Of a DNA stretch of 64,000 nt, positions 25,701 to 38,463 are shown one piece after another. The stretch spans positions 558,001-622,000 of the forward strand of contig VWZX01002936.1 of the NCBI GenBank assembly GCA_013399015.1, given 5' to 3'. The position numbers were made by a program, and so were the translations under genes. The stretch's first letter is position 1; every line of letters begins with the position of its first letter. This DNA comes from Galbula dea (taxonomy: Eukaryota; Chordata; Aves; Piciformes; Galbulidae). A model generated the notes under the pieces. The model had not been told where the DNA came from. It was given only the letters and a program-made list of their open reading frames with translations, and ran no database searches.

Positions 25701-27358
25701 CTGCTTCTGAGTGCCCCCTCCACAAGATCAGACAGTCTGAAGGAAAACACACACAGTGCAGACTCTGGGTCCTCCTCACCAGTTGTTTCACTCTACACAT
25801 CTGCCTCTATTGCACTCACTACTCTAAATGTAGACATTGGTTTCTCTAGAAGCTCCTCCAACAGTTTCAGTACTGGCTTGAAACTTTGCCCATTAGCCCT
25901 GACAGTTCCCAGAACAGTGGAAGATGAATGAAGTCAACAATTAGCCATATTTATTTTTTTTTCCCCCCTACTGAAAGATAAAAGTAATTATAACTTAACC
26001 TTGTACCATACTAAAAAGCTTCTGTAAAGCAGAGGAGATCCTAGAACAAGATTAAAGGGCAGAAAGAAAAACGAGGTTGCCTTCTCCCAGTGGTACTCAT
26101 CCTGATACACAGAAGCTGCTCTCACCATGAAACAGGTCTAAACTTTCAAAACATCATGTGCACACTGAGACATTTTATATAAACAGCATGTATGTTTTCA
26201 ATTCTTTTCCCTGTTCCACAGTAGGTGTGATGAGTACAAGGTAGGAGATGGTATGAAATCAGGCCATATTAAAATTTCAAGTAAAATTTGACATTTGAAT
26301 CAAGTCCATTAAAGGTTTGAGTCTTAACTTCAGCAAAGGTACATAAACATCAACCACCTAATCACAACTTCCAAATTTTCATTTGACAAATTAAGGAATG
26401 CTTTCTGTTTCATGGTACAGCAACTGCAGACACTTCCTTAATTACAAAACCTATATGCATATTATAGATGCCCAGAAAATCTACTAGTATTTCCAGAAAT
26501 TCACAAGAAGAATTATTTTACAGGTAATTGCCTTTGCAAAGCATGGCATCTGCACTAAAAGAAAACTTTTCATATGTTCCTGACATAAATCCCTCTGCAA
26601 CAGTTCTTGCCAAGCTAGCTTTGGGCTGGTATTAATGGAAGCCATTGGGGGTACTCTTACAATATTGCACTGTTGCCAAAGGTAAAGGAAATCAAGAGGA
26701 ACTGCTGTACTGTGGCAGAATGATGTCACTGCCAGTCTAAGGAGATGACTTCAGAGCAGTCACTGGCCAGGAGAGTCTTTGGGGATGGCACCATGACGAC
26801 AACACCGCATTGCAATGCTAGTAAAGCCATAACACTCTGAAAGTTTAATTTGATTATTTGGCATCTAAATAAATTACTCACATAGGACCAGCTGGAAACT
26901 AATCAAGCATTGACTCAGCAGCACTGACTCACCTGTGCCACAAAATGATAAATAGTGACTTTCAAAGGAAATGAGGCATAAGAACAAGGGAAAGGTAACA
27001 AGCAAATTATTTTGTATGCAACTGCTGTGAGAGACCTCCCTAACAAACAAATTCTACATCCATCATAATTAAAAACAGACAACTCAAAAAAACCCAGTTT
27101 ATTTTGCTGGCCTTTGAATTCTGAGCTCATTTGTAGATCCCAAGCACTAGTTCTAAAATGTTACAATACAAATAATGGCTCCCAGAACTCTGAGACACAA
27201 GCTCTTAAGATCTGAATGCAAATTTTGCAATTCAAGCCTATTTCTACTAATCTTAAACAAAATCTTCAATCAAATGTCCTGAAACCACAATTTCCAAATA
27301 CCTGTCTTACAGAGGGCAGGGGAAGTAAGAAAGAAAGAAAAAGGAGGTAACTCAATTA
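19795..27358. other. AT-rich unique sequence, no gene seen
   Basis: No gene, RNA or young repeat that I can support. A serine/threonine-rich frame at 25692-25931 (+) lacks domain, splice or signal features and is left uncalled. Low-complexity A and T runs only. Confidence 0.5.
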
Positions 27359-28249
27359 AGAAGCAGCCATATTTGCCTACTGTAGGGCAATTAAGTAATA
27401 CAAAGTTCTCCAAACCAGGATTTGCCTTGTTCTTATCTTATCACAATGCACAGATTCTCTTTTCCAGCCCTTCTAGTGATAGCAATATGAAGTAAAATTT
27501 TACACAGCTGTGAAATTAAGAAAAACACTACACATCCAAGATGTTCCCTAAGTGCAAAACAGGATTACACAAACACAGGAAGTGGGAATCTTCTCCTGAT
27601 CTTTGTCTGACTATAAAGCTATTACAGTTATAGCAGGTACAGACATCTTTCTGCCTGGTCATTTAACCATTCTCACTATGCTTCATGTCCTTCTTCAAGA
27701 TTAATNTTGATACTTCAGACTATAAAGCTATTACAGTTTTAGCAGGTACAGACATCTTTCTGTCTGGTCATTTCACCATTCTCACTATGCTTCATGTCCT
27801 TCTTCAAGATTAATTGCCAACAGCAATAGACTAGATAAAAGAGGATTTTGGTGTGATGTATTAGCCAGGAATATGTGATAAATCATATTGCTGGTGCTTT
27901 TCAAACTCATTTTCTTATCAAAAGGCATATCCTGTTTCCTTCCTAAAAGCTCATTTAGTAATTATTTGACATTTTTTCCAGACTTCATTATTATTTTTGT
28001 GTTAGACTTTATGTGCTTGATTCTTTTCTCCTTTTGCAAAAGCCATTATGCTCTGTGCTTACATGTGCACATACTCATAAATTTACAGCAATGACTTACA
28101 GCTCTAGTTTTATGAAGAATGTGTGACAAAAATTATGGCTTTATTAGAGGAGAGAGAAAAAATATAGGCATAAAAAAATACCTAGGAACCATAAGGACTA
28201 CTCTTAACAACATAAGGAACAATTATACTGTGTATATATATATACTATC
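27359..28249. repeat. copy A of an adjacent near-identical duplication (likely assembly artefact)
   Basis: Begins 'agaagcagccatatttgcct' and ends 'tatactatc' just before a single N at 28250. Copy B follows at 28251. Copy A is 96 bases longer because of an internal repeat around another single N at 27706: the 95 bases at 27611-27705 recur at 27720-27814. Apart from a few substitutions (for example ttctcc/ttctac near 27407) the copies agree. This is what unmerged overlapping contig ends look like. A short open frame at 27888-28094 is duplicated identically in copy B and is not a gene. Confidence 0.9.
27706..27706. other. single-N assembly join
   Basis: One N separates two overlapping versions of the same 95-base sequence (27611-27705 and 27720-27814). 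Copy B carries this sequence only once. Confidence 0.95.
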
Positions 28250-28250
28250 N

Positions 28251-29045
28251 AGAAGCAGCCATATTTGCCTACTGTAGGGCAATTAAGTAATACAAAGTTC
28301 TACAAACCAGGATTTGCCTTGTTCTTATCTTATCACAATGCACAGATTCTCTTTTCCAGCCCTTCTAGTGATAGCAATATGAAGTAAAATTTTACACAGC
28401 TGTGAAATTAAGAAAAACACTACACATCCAAGATGTTCCCTAAGTGCAAAACAGGATTACACAAACACAGGAAGTGGGAATCTTCTCCTGATCTTTGTCT
28501 GATTGATACTTCAGACTATAAAGCTATTACAGTTTTAGCAGGTACAGACATCTTTCTGTCTGGTCATTTCACCATTCTCACTATGCTTCATGTCCTTCTT
28601 CAAGATTAATTGCCAACAGCAATAGACTAGATAAAAGAGGATTTTGGTGTGATGTATTAGCCAGGAATATGTGATAAATCATATTGCTGGTGCTTTTCAA
28701 ACTCATTTTCTTATCAAAAGGCATATCCTGTTTCCTTCCTAAAAGCTCATTTAGTAATTATTTGACATTTTTTCCAGACTTCATTATTATTTTTGTGTTA
28801 GACTTTATGTGCTTGATTCTTTTCTCCTTTTGCAAAAGCCATTATGCTCTGTGCTTACATGTGCACATACTCATAAATTTACAGCAATGACTTACAGCTC
28901 TAGTTTTATGAAGAATGTGTGACAAAAATTATGGCTTTATTAGAGGAGAGAGAAAAAATATAGGCATAAAAAAATACCTAGGAACCATAAGGACTACTCT
29001 TAACAACATAAGGAACAATTATACTGTGTATATATATATACTATC
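28251..29045. repeat. copy B of the adjacent duplication
   Basis: 795 bases matching copy A from its first base to 'tatactatc' at 29045, without the internal 96-base excess. From 29046 the sequence continues as unique DNA. It probably represents the true single locus, joined through the N at 28250 to a second reading of itself. Confidence 0.9.
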
Positions 29046-31794
29046 ATGGCAGGTATGTTTGCCTCTAACTGTTCTTTGCTTAAGACTGCTTCTACCACAT
29101 ATCTCTCTACCTGCAAATACAAGTGAGAGGTCAGGTTTCAGATCATTGCATTTTGCCCATAATACTTAAAAGCCTAAAAAGGGTTTATTTGTTGAGTATA
29201 ATATAACTCAGAACAGAAGATGGGGCAAAGCCTTTCTCTGAGCAAGCAGCACACCAAACACAAGCAGGAGAAAGAAACTTCAACTCTTTCTCACAGAGCA
29301 AAGATACCACACAACCCCATCTGTCTTCCAAGAGGAGGACAAGCAGTCTGCAGAATTCAAAGCCTCCTGAAAAAGGGACAGAATTATTTCCAAACTATGT
29401 GACTGAACTAAATTCTCTGAATTTTGCTGCAATAAAAATGGCAGGAAAATTAAGATTTGCTGTGCCTGTCACTCCTACCTTCAGATGTCCCCACTTGTAA
29501 CATCAAACTCCAAACACAACTTTTTATATGGATTCTAGTCCACTGCTCCAATTTTAGCTCAAAATCTACATATATAAAAAGTAGTGACAGTTTTATTAAT
29601 ATAAACTGTGTTGGATGGGAAATACAATACAAAAGTTAAGCTAAATACTAATCTTTGTAATAAAGTATTTTCTACAATGTGTTTAAGCTAATGACTTGAA
29701 AAGCTCAACTCCACACTCTGTGTAAACTTTCATTTCAACAATGGAGCTCTAACACAATTGTAAAAAACTTAAGAAAAATAAGAGCAATTAGCTCATGTAT
29801 TAACTGAGAAACCACATACAAATTCAAAAGAAGTGTGAAGGAAGGGAGAGAGTTGAAACAAATCAACATCACTTGATGCACTAATAGCTCTAATACATTT
29901 AAATGTTGACCTATTGAACACATCTGTGGGGTGCAGAAGGTAAAATTATGGAGGTCCCAATGACTTTCAAATGAAATCTGACCAACAGTCATTTCAATAC
30001 TACCTTAGTATCTGAAAAAAAACAAACAACAATACAAAACCTTGTATGCCTAAACAATGCCAATGTCAGAATAAGTAAAATATTAAAAAAGGACAAGAAA
30101 TCAATACCTGAGGCTATGCTGACTAGGTTAGCTTTTCACTGAATAAATTGAGTTTTAATGAAAACTGTCACTGCAAAATAGAATGCAATCCCTAGATAAA
30201 CTAACCAATTATGAATTCAACCCACATGAATGGGTACATAGAGATTTCACAGTATTATATGAGTACATTTCTGCACCAGGATTATTAAGGAGCAGAACTG
30301 CCTGATATTTCCTTCCAAACAGTTCTTTCATCACTAAAGGCAAAAAATTATTTCCTAAAACTACTTGACAAATATAGGTCAAATGTACCAAATTGTTTTG
30401 GCCAGAACACTAAAAAAATAGGGGAATATCAAGGATACTAATGTAACCAAGCCCTTTTTCCTTTATTTAGGTTTGATACATTTATAACTTTCATACATCA
30501 CACAGATTTTCTAATTAACATCAGTGAAAACCTGAACTCTACAACAAGCAAAAAAGCATCAACTTTCATACTAAATAAGTATAACAGCTTTGAAGCTGAT
30601 TATACCATCAACCATGCTTATTTCTCTGCAAAATGCCATTGCAAAATTCTGTTCAATGTAGTTTTTCTCCACAATGCAAGGACCCATCCAGTTTCTTTCT
30701 GGATGCTTCAGACTGGATAAAACAACAAATATTAACTATTCAAAATCATAATTTTATTTTTAGTAAGTACTTGAGACTTCAAACTTCTTGTCCTGAATGA
30801 CTTAAGGTATATCTTATTTCTCTTTTATTTCAAATATAAACCATCTGCTTATGAAGATATTGGTGAGCCTTCTATTCACATTTAATTTACTGTATTGCTG
30901 TAACTCTATCATAAACACAACCATGCATGAGATTAAATGCAGTTTATAAAAATAAGAATGTCATTTGTTTAATTTGTTTCCAGTAATTCACCCTTAGAGC
31001 ATCTAACAATGTAATTAAGTTAACAATAGTGCTGCATTGTGTCAAGTGCTGCACTTAAACCTGCACCAAGGTCACCTTCCCACATAACTCTCATCATCCC
31101 AAGACATCATACAATTAAAAAACCTGCTGTCAGTGACTGGACAGGTTTATATTATTTTTAAGTCTCACAGAATTTAAAGAGTTGTGACACCTCAAACAGA
31201 GGCCAGGTTTTAAAACATGTAGGAATATTAGATGCACATTTAAAATGAGCTATGGCACTTCTGACATTCCATACAAGGCAGCTTCCTCAGTTGCTCTTAC
31301 AGGCCTTCAGAATTGCACAAAAACTTGCTGGGAAAGTTCATTATACTCAAGCTACCTCACCTAAATATATTTCTTTTGGCCTATTATAAATACTGTCAAA
31401 GGGTATGAATGGGGCACTGAAATGTTATTAACACCTCCATAGTAGAAAGGAAAACTACAACATGTATAAAGTATGGCAGGTTCTAAAACTGCAATCAGCT
31501 TCACACAGGTAGATTAACAGGCCTGTAGAGAGACCTCCTTCAGGCAGCTGGGCTTCCAAAAGGCTGGGTGTCTAGCAGCTCAAAATTCATTAAACAGTAC
31601 ATTTTATGATTTCCTTGTTTGTGTTTCTACTACATATGGAAAGATATACATGGAAAAATTTTGTACTTGCTTCCCTTAAATTGGCTTTTATTAGACTTAA
31701 AAGACTGGAAAATGATCAGTAACACAGAACACTATTTGCTATGTGAAAGGTGTCAGTCCCATGGATTTCCTGTCCTCAACAATCTTTGTTTGAC
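29046..31794. other. AT-rich unique sequence, no gene seen
   Basis: No supported gene or repeat. Short open frames occur on both strands and overlap one another, for example the pair at 29450-29639. Confidence 0.55.
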
Positions 31795-32190
31795 TTTGAG
31801 AGGCTTAGGGAGCTGGGGTTGTTTATCCTGGAGAAAAGGAGGCTGAGGGAAAACCTTATTGCCCTCTTCAGCTACCTGAAAGGCCATTCTAGGGAGGTGG
31901 GTGTTGGCCTCTTCTCCCTTGTGACTAGTGACAGGACTAGAGGGAATGGGCTTAAGTTGTGCCAGGGTAGGTTTAGATTAGATATTAGGAAGAATTTATT
32001 TACTGAAAGAGTGGTGAGATATTGGAATAGGCTGCCCAGGGAGGTGGTGGAGTCACCATCCCTGGAGGTTTTTAAGAGGCTAGATGTGTTTCTTTAGGGG
32101 ATGATTTAGGGGTAAGAGTAGTGTAAGGCTATCGAGTTGGACTAGATGATCTTGAGGGTCCTTTCCAACCCTAATGATTCTGTGATTCTG
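31795..32190 (+). mobile_element. CR1 LINE, 5'-truncated, ORF2 C-terminus largely open
   Basis: The translation of about 31795-32097 is an almost uninterrupted CR1 ORF2 C-terminus: LRELGLFILEKRRLRENLIA, SDRTRGNGLKL, FRLDIRKNLFTERVV, WNRLPREVVESPSLEVFKR. It ends at a TAG near 32097. The 3'UTR includes 'gtaaggctatcgagttggac' and 'gatcttgagggtcctttcca' and ends in two octamers ('tgattctgtgattctg'). The intact frame suggests a fairly recent copy, although truncation makes it non-autonomous. Confidence 0.93.
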
Positions 32191-32426
32191 TCCCTCCTTT
32201 GGGCCTAAATTATACTTTCTTGCGCTGCTTCTTTAAATTAAGATTTCCAGAAACTAGAGACAGAGCATTTGTCTGTACCCAGATTTTTCAGGTTAGCTAA
32301 TTAAAAAGCATCCATTCCTGCCCATTGAAATGCATACCCCTCAGAGAACCCATATTCTGGGTATTCTTGGATACTTGGATCTTAACCCACAAGCACTCTG
32401 TGCTACCAACTTCTTCCAGCTGTAGA

Positions 32427-32516
32427 GGTCTAGGGAATCCTGCTGTGGCAGGGGGGTTGGACTAGATGATCTTTTTGAGGTCCCTTCCAACTCCTAATAT
32501 TCTGTGATTCTATGAT
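32427..32516 (+). mobile_element. short CR1-type tail matching the tRNA-Glu/CR1 element
   Basis: The first 40 bases (from ggtctagggaatcctg to ggttggactaga) are identical to 19541-19580, the tail of the tRNA-Glu-headed element. It continues 'gatctttttgaggtccct' and ends in two octamers near 32516. The tRNA head is absent, and the match begins just 3' of the linker that follows the head at the first locus. It is either a 5'-truncated copy of the same SINE-like family or a CR1 of the subfamily that donated the tail. Confidence 0.8.
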
Positions 32517-35500
32517 ACTACTAGCAGAATCATCCAGAGGTTTTTCCTGTAATATCCCCCTCATTTCACAGACACAAAATAATAAATCACAACATAAAAT
32601 AAGGACATTTTTACAGATCAGGCTGTATTTTATTATTTCATTTTCCAAGTTTGTCATAAAGGTAAAGGCAAGCTATTGAAGGGGTAAGTACTGCTTTTAC
32701 TGACTTAGCATTTCTGTAGCTTATATTGCATTATAGGAATCCCTGTGAAATGTTAAATTGAATAGATCACAAAGAACATGATCTTTTTGCTAGAGAAGTT
32801 AATTTTTTTGGTTTTTTTTTCACTGTATGATTAGCATAGAAAGGATGGAAGAGAAATCCTTTGATCCAGGAGGACAATACTTTAGAATGACCAAATGATA
32901 CTTTTCTGACTTCCATCACTGACAAGAAAGATTTAGTTAATCAGACTGGATTTCTGGAACTGCTCCATTTCTACTTTTCTTTTGATCAGTCTATACATGT
33001 TAAAATGCAGTAACTTCAGGCAGACTAAATTTATGCACAGGCTTCTTTGAACTTCAAACAAGCTTGCTGGACCCTTTAAATTCAATTTTATCTGCAACAC
33101 AATTACAGAGAAGTTGTTCTCTCTCCTCCCCCTGGAAAATATATTTCCATTTGCATCCTGTCAATTTCATACACCCTTCTGTGGAGTCCTATTTCCTCTG
33201 TCAAGTATGATCAGCTTCCTTAGGAATGTTATAGACTGGAGTTAGTGAAGTGCTTATTCACAAAGCTTTCTGTAGTCTATGCCCTAGTAAAGATGATTTC
33301 AACATTTAAAATAATTCCATTATTGTCACATATTAAAAACTGGAAATGTCTTGTTGGTTTTGTACTCTAACCTGTTCAGTTCTCACTGAGATCTCCTATG
33401 AAAACCACCTGCTTCAGAAGTAAAATTGCTTATTATAACTCCTCATATGCTAGAGATATGTGGGCAGCCAATCTTAGGAGGAAACTAGTTGTGACAAAAA
33501 ACCCAGACTGCCATCACTCAGCTATGTCTAAAAGCAGATGTAGTACCTGCAGAGAATACCTGACAACACCAGAGGAAAGAATTATATGCAAACTCTGTAG
33601 ATACCAATGCTATAAGGATGTCATAGCACACAAAACTCATGCACAGTGGAAAACTGCTGTTCTGATGCTATATGATGTTAAAGATAATACTTACTGAGTT
33701 GCCTTCTGACATAATTGCAACTTTAAAACAAAAATCAGTTTGTACTGTAGGCCAAGATGGCAAAGATCTGTAGCACATTGATCTATTGTCAAGAAGTCAC
33801 TCAATGTACCCTCAGCTTCAGGAGACAACCACCTGTTCCTACATCAGTCTGACAGGTATCTGGATGATGACAGGTATCCCCATGACAGAGAACACACACC
33901 TTCCCTGCACAAACTGCTCCAATGTTTTGCTTTGGTTAGTCATAAAACAAACAAAGCCTGTTTCTTCTTGTACTAGCAATCTCACTCCAGGAGAGCAAGC
34001 CCCTTCCCCAAAGGCAGTTGAAGCCCCCCATGGAGCATACACTAGGATTGCTATCAGATTACAGTTACTTCAGTTAATAATGCTGCTGATACAGAAATAG
34101 ACCTAGAAACTTCACCAGTCTTTATGCTTGGGGAGAGAACTCAAGCTAACTGTGCTGCACATGGGCTCAACCTACACATTGATGCTCTTTCCCACCAGAC
34201 AATGCTATTTAACTACCCTGGTGAGGCCCAAACTGTGAATGTGCTTTATTTAAACATCTAAATTACAGAGCACCAATAAATCTTTCCTCAAAAAATCTTC
34301 ACTATTTTTGCCAATAACTTAGCACTCTAAAAGCCTCAGCAAAACTGTTGTAGAAAGATGAAGATAAATCTTGAGGCCAATTAACAACTCTCAAGCTTCA
34401 AGCTGATTTTTTTTGCAATTTTATGGACCTGTGCTATCAGAAAAAAGTCTATGGAATAGACAGCAATTACAGATCCTCCCTCTCCCCCACAGTTTTATAT
34501 GTAATTACAGATATCCTTCTAGTGGAATGATTTTCTTCCCAAAGAAATCTGACAAAGAGAACTTTTTAATCCTTTTTGAATTTGTCCTTAAGAAAGTGCC
34601 AACTCTACACTGCCTCAACACTCATCTTGCTAAAGTACTGCAGCACAGTCAGCTGTTTGCTATGAGTGGTAGGGAAATAGGGCCAGACCAAGAATGCATT
34701 GCCAGAGCTAAGGTTTCTGAAAGAAGCATTAGCAGAGAAACACACAACTTCCAATTAAAAACACAGTAGCATTGAATTCAGCAAATTGCCCAAGAGTTGT
34801 TTTGTCAAGTGTGGCAAATTTATTGAGCCCCAATGAAATATACCAGATTAAGCCCCCTGTTTTCCTCTTACATCTTCTGTTATTAGCATAAATCCAGTTG
34901 AATCTGTCCTGATTTACTAGCCTTTAAGTGGGAAAATAATTAAATCCATTATCTTACTCCCACAGAAATAAATTATGATACATACTATTCTTAGTGGCTT
35001 GATGAGGGGAAAAAACACTCCATCCAGTCCAAATCTTTTGTAATTCAAACATGAAAAACCCTGTGCTGCCCATCTTACAGGGTTGTCTCTCCCAAGTATT
35101 GTCACCATCTTCATCAAGGTCTCTTTTTGTCAGGATAGGGGAAGAGAAAAACTCAACTAGAACTTCTACAGAGAACAGAGAGAAATGGCAGCCATCTATT
35201 TTGAGCAAAATATTATCTCAGCAAAACCAGTTCAAGACAAATAGAAATAATCTCTTCTCCTAGGAGTGCTTCTCTCAAGAGGACATTCTCTTATCTCCAA
35301 TCAGCCAGAAACAATCAGCACAAAGAAATATTCCTCAGACCTACAAGCCACCCACAAAGATGCTGGTATAAGATGCAAATGTAGAACTTCCTAAGTTTTA
35401 AGTCTGCTGTAAGTGCTACCCTTCAATCACTCAGCCTCTAAACACATGGCCAGGCTATAGGCTACCCAGGATTTCCTTATGACAGAGCTATGCCATATGA

Positions 35501-36375
35501 TATAAGCTATATGTTTATGAGAGAGAATTCATTCCTTGGTTTTCAGGCACATCTTTTCCCCTAATTTCAATCAAGGTGTGATTTTCGTGCTTCACAGTTT
35601 AACTCTTAGTCACACCTATGATATTCTTCATTAACACATACAGCAGCATAGACAGACCTGGCAAAGAGTCCTGAATACAGGGTTTCTCTGCCACTCACAG
35701 ATATCTTTGGAAGTGGAGTTGTCATCTATATCCAGAATAGCATAATCATTCCTTCATTTGCTCTCCATTTGTTGGAGACAGCTTCTTAAGCTTTCCTGGA
35801 TCAGACCACTCCTTACTCAGGTGACTATCCTACCAATGAAGCCTCTCCCTGAAAATTCAGTATTTGTGATACCTGCATTTGGAAAGACAACCAGCATGAC
35901 TTCATTCCTTCAGTCAGTCAGTTATGTCTCTATTTAGAATGCTAGCACAATAGAGAAGTGAGAAGAAAACAAAGCTGAATAAAAGTTGAACAGATGGGAC
36001 TTTGGCAAGAACATCTCTGATCCCACACAAAAACACAGACTTATGCAAATTCTCTTTTAAATCTACTTGTTGGCACTACTTCTCTACCTAACAAGGACTA
36101 TGTTCACTCAAAAGTGTATTAATTTGACATATATCTTCTAATTCTGGAAACAATCAACAGATTTTATTTATCTAGGAACTTTTCAAGGCTAAAAAGGGGG
36201 TTATTTTCTTTTAAGAGAAGTATTGCCAATTCCAACTACAACACAAAGTCTTCTATCTAGAAGTTTAGTGACAAAACATTTACATCAAACCAGCCTTTGG
36301 AAACACAATAAGAGGTTTGTTTGGTTTTGGTTTTCTTTTGTTCAGATTCAAATCATCTTTGGAAACTTACATTTC
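32517..36375. other. AT-rich unique sequence, no supported gene
   Basis: Holds two of the longer open frames outside repeats, 33398-33697 and 34413-34769 (both +). Neither shows a recognisable domain, a good splice context or a coding composition. The first has a cysteine-rich patch, discussed as a finding. No transposon recognised. Confidence 0.5.
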
Positions 36376-37120
36376 AGAATAAGGTTGGAAGGACTTGGGC
36401 AGGTCACCTTGTCCATCAGGAATGGCCATGATAATGTCAACCTTGACAGAAGCCTGGCTAATCTATTTCTAACTTTCTTCCTGTGAAGTGCACTTTACTA
36501 TACCTTCTGTCAACCTATTACAGTACTTAATTATTCCTAACATGAGAAGTCTGATGCAATTTAAACCTATTTAACAGCTGCTGCTTGTTTTAACCACCAC
36601 TATGATGGATAACAGATCTTCCTTTCTTTGCTGCAGCACTTTATATATCTGAAGGTTTTTATCATATCTTGCTTCATGTTCTCCAAAGTAAGGACTCAAA
36701 ACCACTCCCCTAAGTCATAATTTCTAAAGCAACTTCTCCTGATGCTGTCCTTCAGACAGTCTGACTGTTTTTTCCTCTCTCTTTAACCATCCTGCAAAAA
36801 ACTCGACAATATTCCTCTCCAGCCAATGCTTCACTAGCACTGAACAGAGTAAGAGAATCACTGAACACACCTTGGCAGTGACCTACCCCATATGCCATGT
36901 TTTTTTCATAATAGCATGATAATGCTGAGTGACATGCCCCATGCCATCCACAAGACACTTTCCTGATGAATTGCCACTTACCCAGTTATTTCTCACCCCA
37001 AGAGAACACAGCTGACTATTCCCACATAAGGGCAGAACTAAGCACCCTGTCTTTTCAAAGAACCTCTCCCATTTACCAGTTAATACAAATTCTGGTTCTG
37101 TCCTCCAAAACCCCCACAGT
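36376..37120 (-). mobile_element. ancient CR1/L3-like LINE relic, long
   Basis: On the plus strand the segments run in the order expected of an antisense CR1/L3 3' half. They are: 'aaggttggaaggacttgggc' (3' end side); 'gatgcaatttaaacctattt'; 'tttgctgcagcactttatat' with 'atctgaaggtttttatcata'; 'cttcactagcactgaacaga' with 'gagtaagagaatcac'; 'cacttacccagttatttctc'; and 'aattctggttctgtcctcca'. Divergence is high, there are many small gaps and no open frame survives. Because the pieces are collinear over about 750 bases, I take them as one old insertion. Ends are approximate. Confidence 0.55.
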
Positions 37121-38001
37121 CTCTTCAAATAAATTCAACACTCAACTCCATTAGGAAGTTGCCTTATGATCAACATATCTAGGAAACATTTTTACAGGAC
37201 TTCTATTTCCTACAGTCTTCCAGCCTCTGAGAATGTACAGCCCATTTGTTAGAATACTCCTCCTCTTCCCTCACCTGCATTTCTGCACATAAAGAAGTTC
37301 ACCTTCCAGTTTACATTCCATGACATGCCCACTTTCAAAGTGTTTGCTGCAGCACCATAGCCAAATTAACATAAACTAACAGATCTAAATTACCCACTTC
37401 ATCACTGTGTTTTCAATTTAAAAATATTTATGCAATATGTAAATACCAACAAAGGCAGTCTGTGCTACAAATACATCCAAATCCTACTTCCTAAATGCAC
37501 TAAACCAATGCAACATGCAAAACAGGCATTCAGATGTCTATAATGTTTGTAGTTTGCATGGCTACCAGATAGAAAACTGTGAGCATGACACAGTGTACCT
37601 TGAGTGCCACCAGCAGTTAAAACACACAGGATATGTGGGTGCTATGGCACATGCCCGAAGCAGATTTCCCGAGTCAAGCATCCAGTCAACACATCCTTGA
37701 CCTGCTGAGCCAAATGCACCTGGTAGAGCAATCTCACACATTTGTAAATGGAGGTATGCCAGTTCTGCTGTTCATGTGTGTAGCCCAGGAGCAGAGCCTC
37801 ACCTCTTAGGAAATGTTCATGCATACAGCTTTGAAATAATTTCTCTCCAATTTTAATATACATAAATTTGAGAATTCACCAACAACATGCAAAAATCAAA
37901 TAGAAAAGAGAATCAACTGTGAGTATAGTAAAAATTAATTCACTTACCATGCATTTGTGAAAACTGCTTTAACCAGCCATAGCTCTAGGCTGAAAATGAA
38001 A
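37121..38001. other. unique sequence, no gene seen
   Basis: No supported gene. The old CR1 relic upstream may extend a little into this stretch, but I can no longer follow it. Confidence 0.5.
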
Positions 38002-38420
38002 CATAGAATCATCATAGTTGGAAAGGACCTTCAAGATCAAGTCCAACTGATAGCCCTACACTACTCTTACCCCTAAACCATCCCCCTAAGTGCCATATCT
38101 ACCTATTTTTTGAAAACCTCCAGGAGTGGTGACTCCACCAGTTCCCTGGGCAGCCTAGTCCAATACCTCACCACTCCTTCAGTGAATAAATTTTACCTAA
38201 TATCTCATCTAAGCCTGCCCTGGAACAACTTGAACCCATTCCCTCTAGTCCTATTGCTAGTCACAATGGAAAAAGAGACCAATACTCACCTCTCTACAAC
38301 CTCCTTTCATGTAACTGAAGAAAATGATAAGGATTCCCCTCAACCTCCTTTTCTCCAGGACAAATAGCCTCAGCTCCCTAAGCTCCTCCTGATAAAGCCT
38401 GTTCTCCAGCCCACAAACAG
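38002..38420 (-). mobile_element. CR1 LINE, 5'-truncated, antisense
   Basis: Opens on the plus strand with the reversed octamer 'catagaatcatcatagttgg'. It continues through the antisense of the CR1 3'UTR ('ccctacactactcttacccc') and the ORF2 C-terminal codons ('ttgaacccattccctctagt', the RTRGNG region) to 'ctcctgataaagcctgttct' near 38410. Its tail type matches the plus-strand copy at 31795-32190. Several small indels break the frame. Confidence 0.9.
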
Positions 38421-38463
38421 ATCACCTGTGCACCCAGGTACTTCCTATTATACAAGTGGGTGT

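Noticed and set aside
25692..25931. Ser/Thr-rich 79-codon frame
   Set aside because: Low-complexity composition only. Overlapping frames of similar length occur on the same stretch.
27888..28890. Two identical 68-codon frames suggesting a duplicated gene
   Set aside because: They lie in the two halves of the N-joined duplication and have the composition of translated T-rich DNA. One artefactual copy of noncoding sequence.
34413..34769. 118-codon plus-strand frame
   Set aside because: No domain, no splice or promoter signals, composition like neighbouring chance frames.
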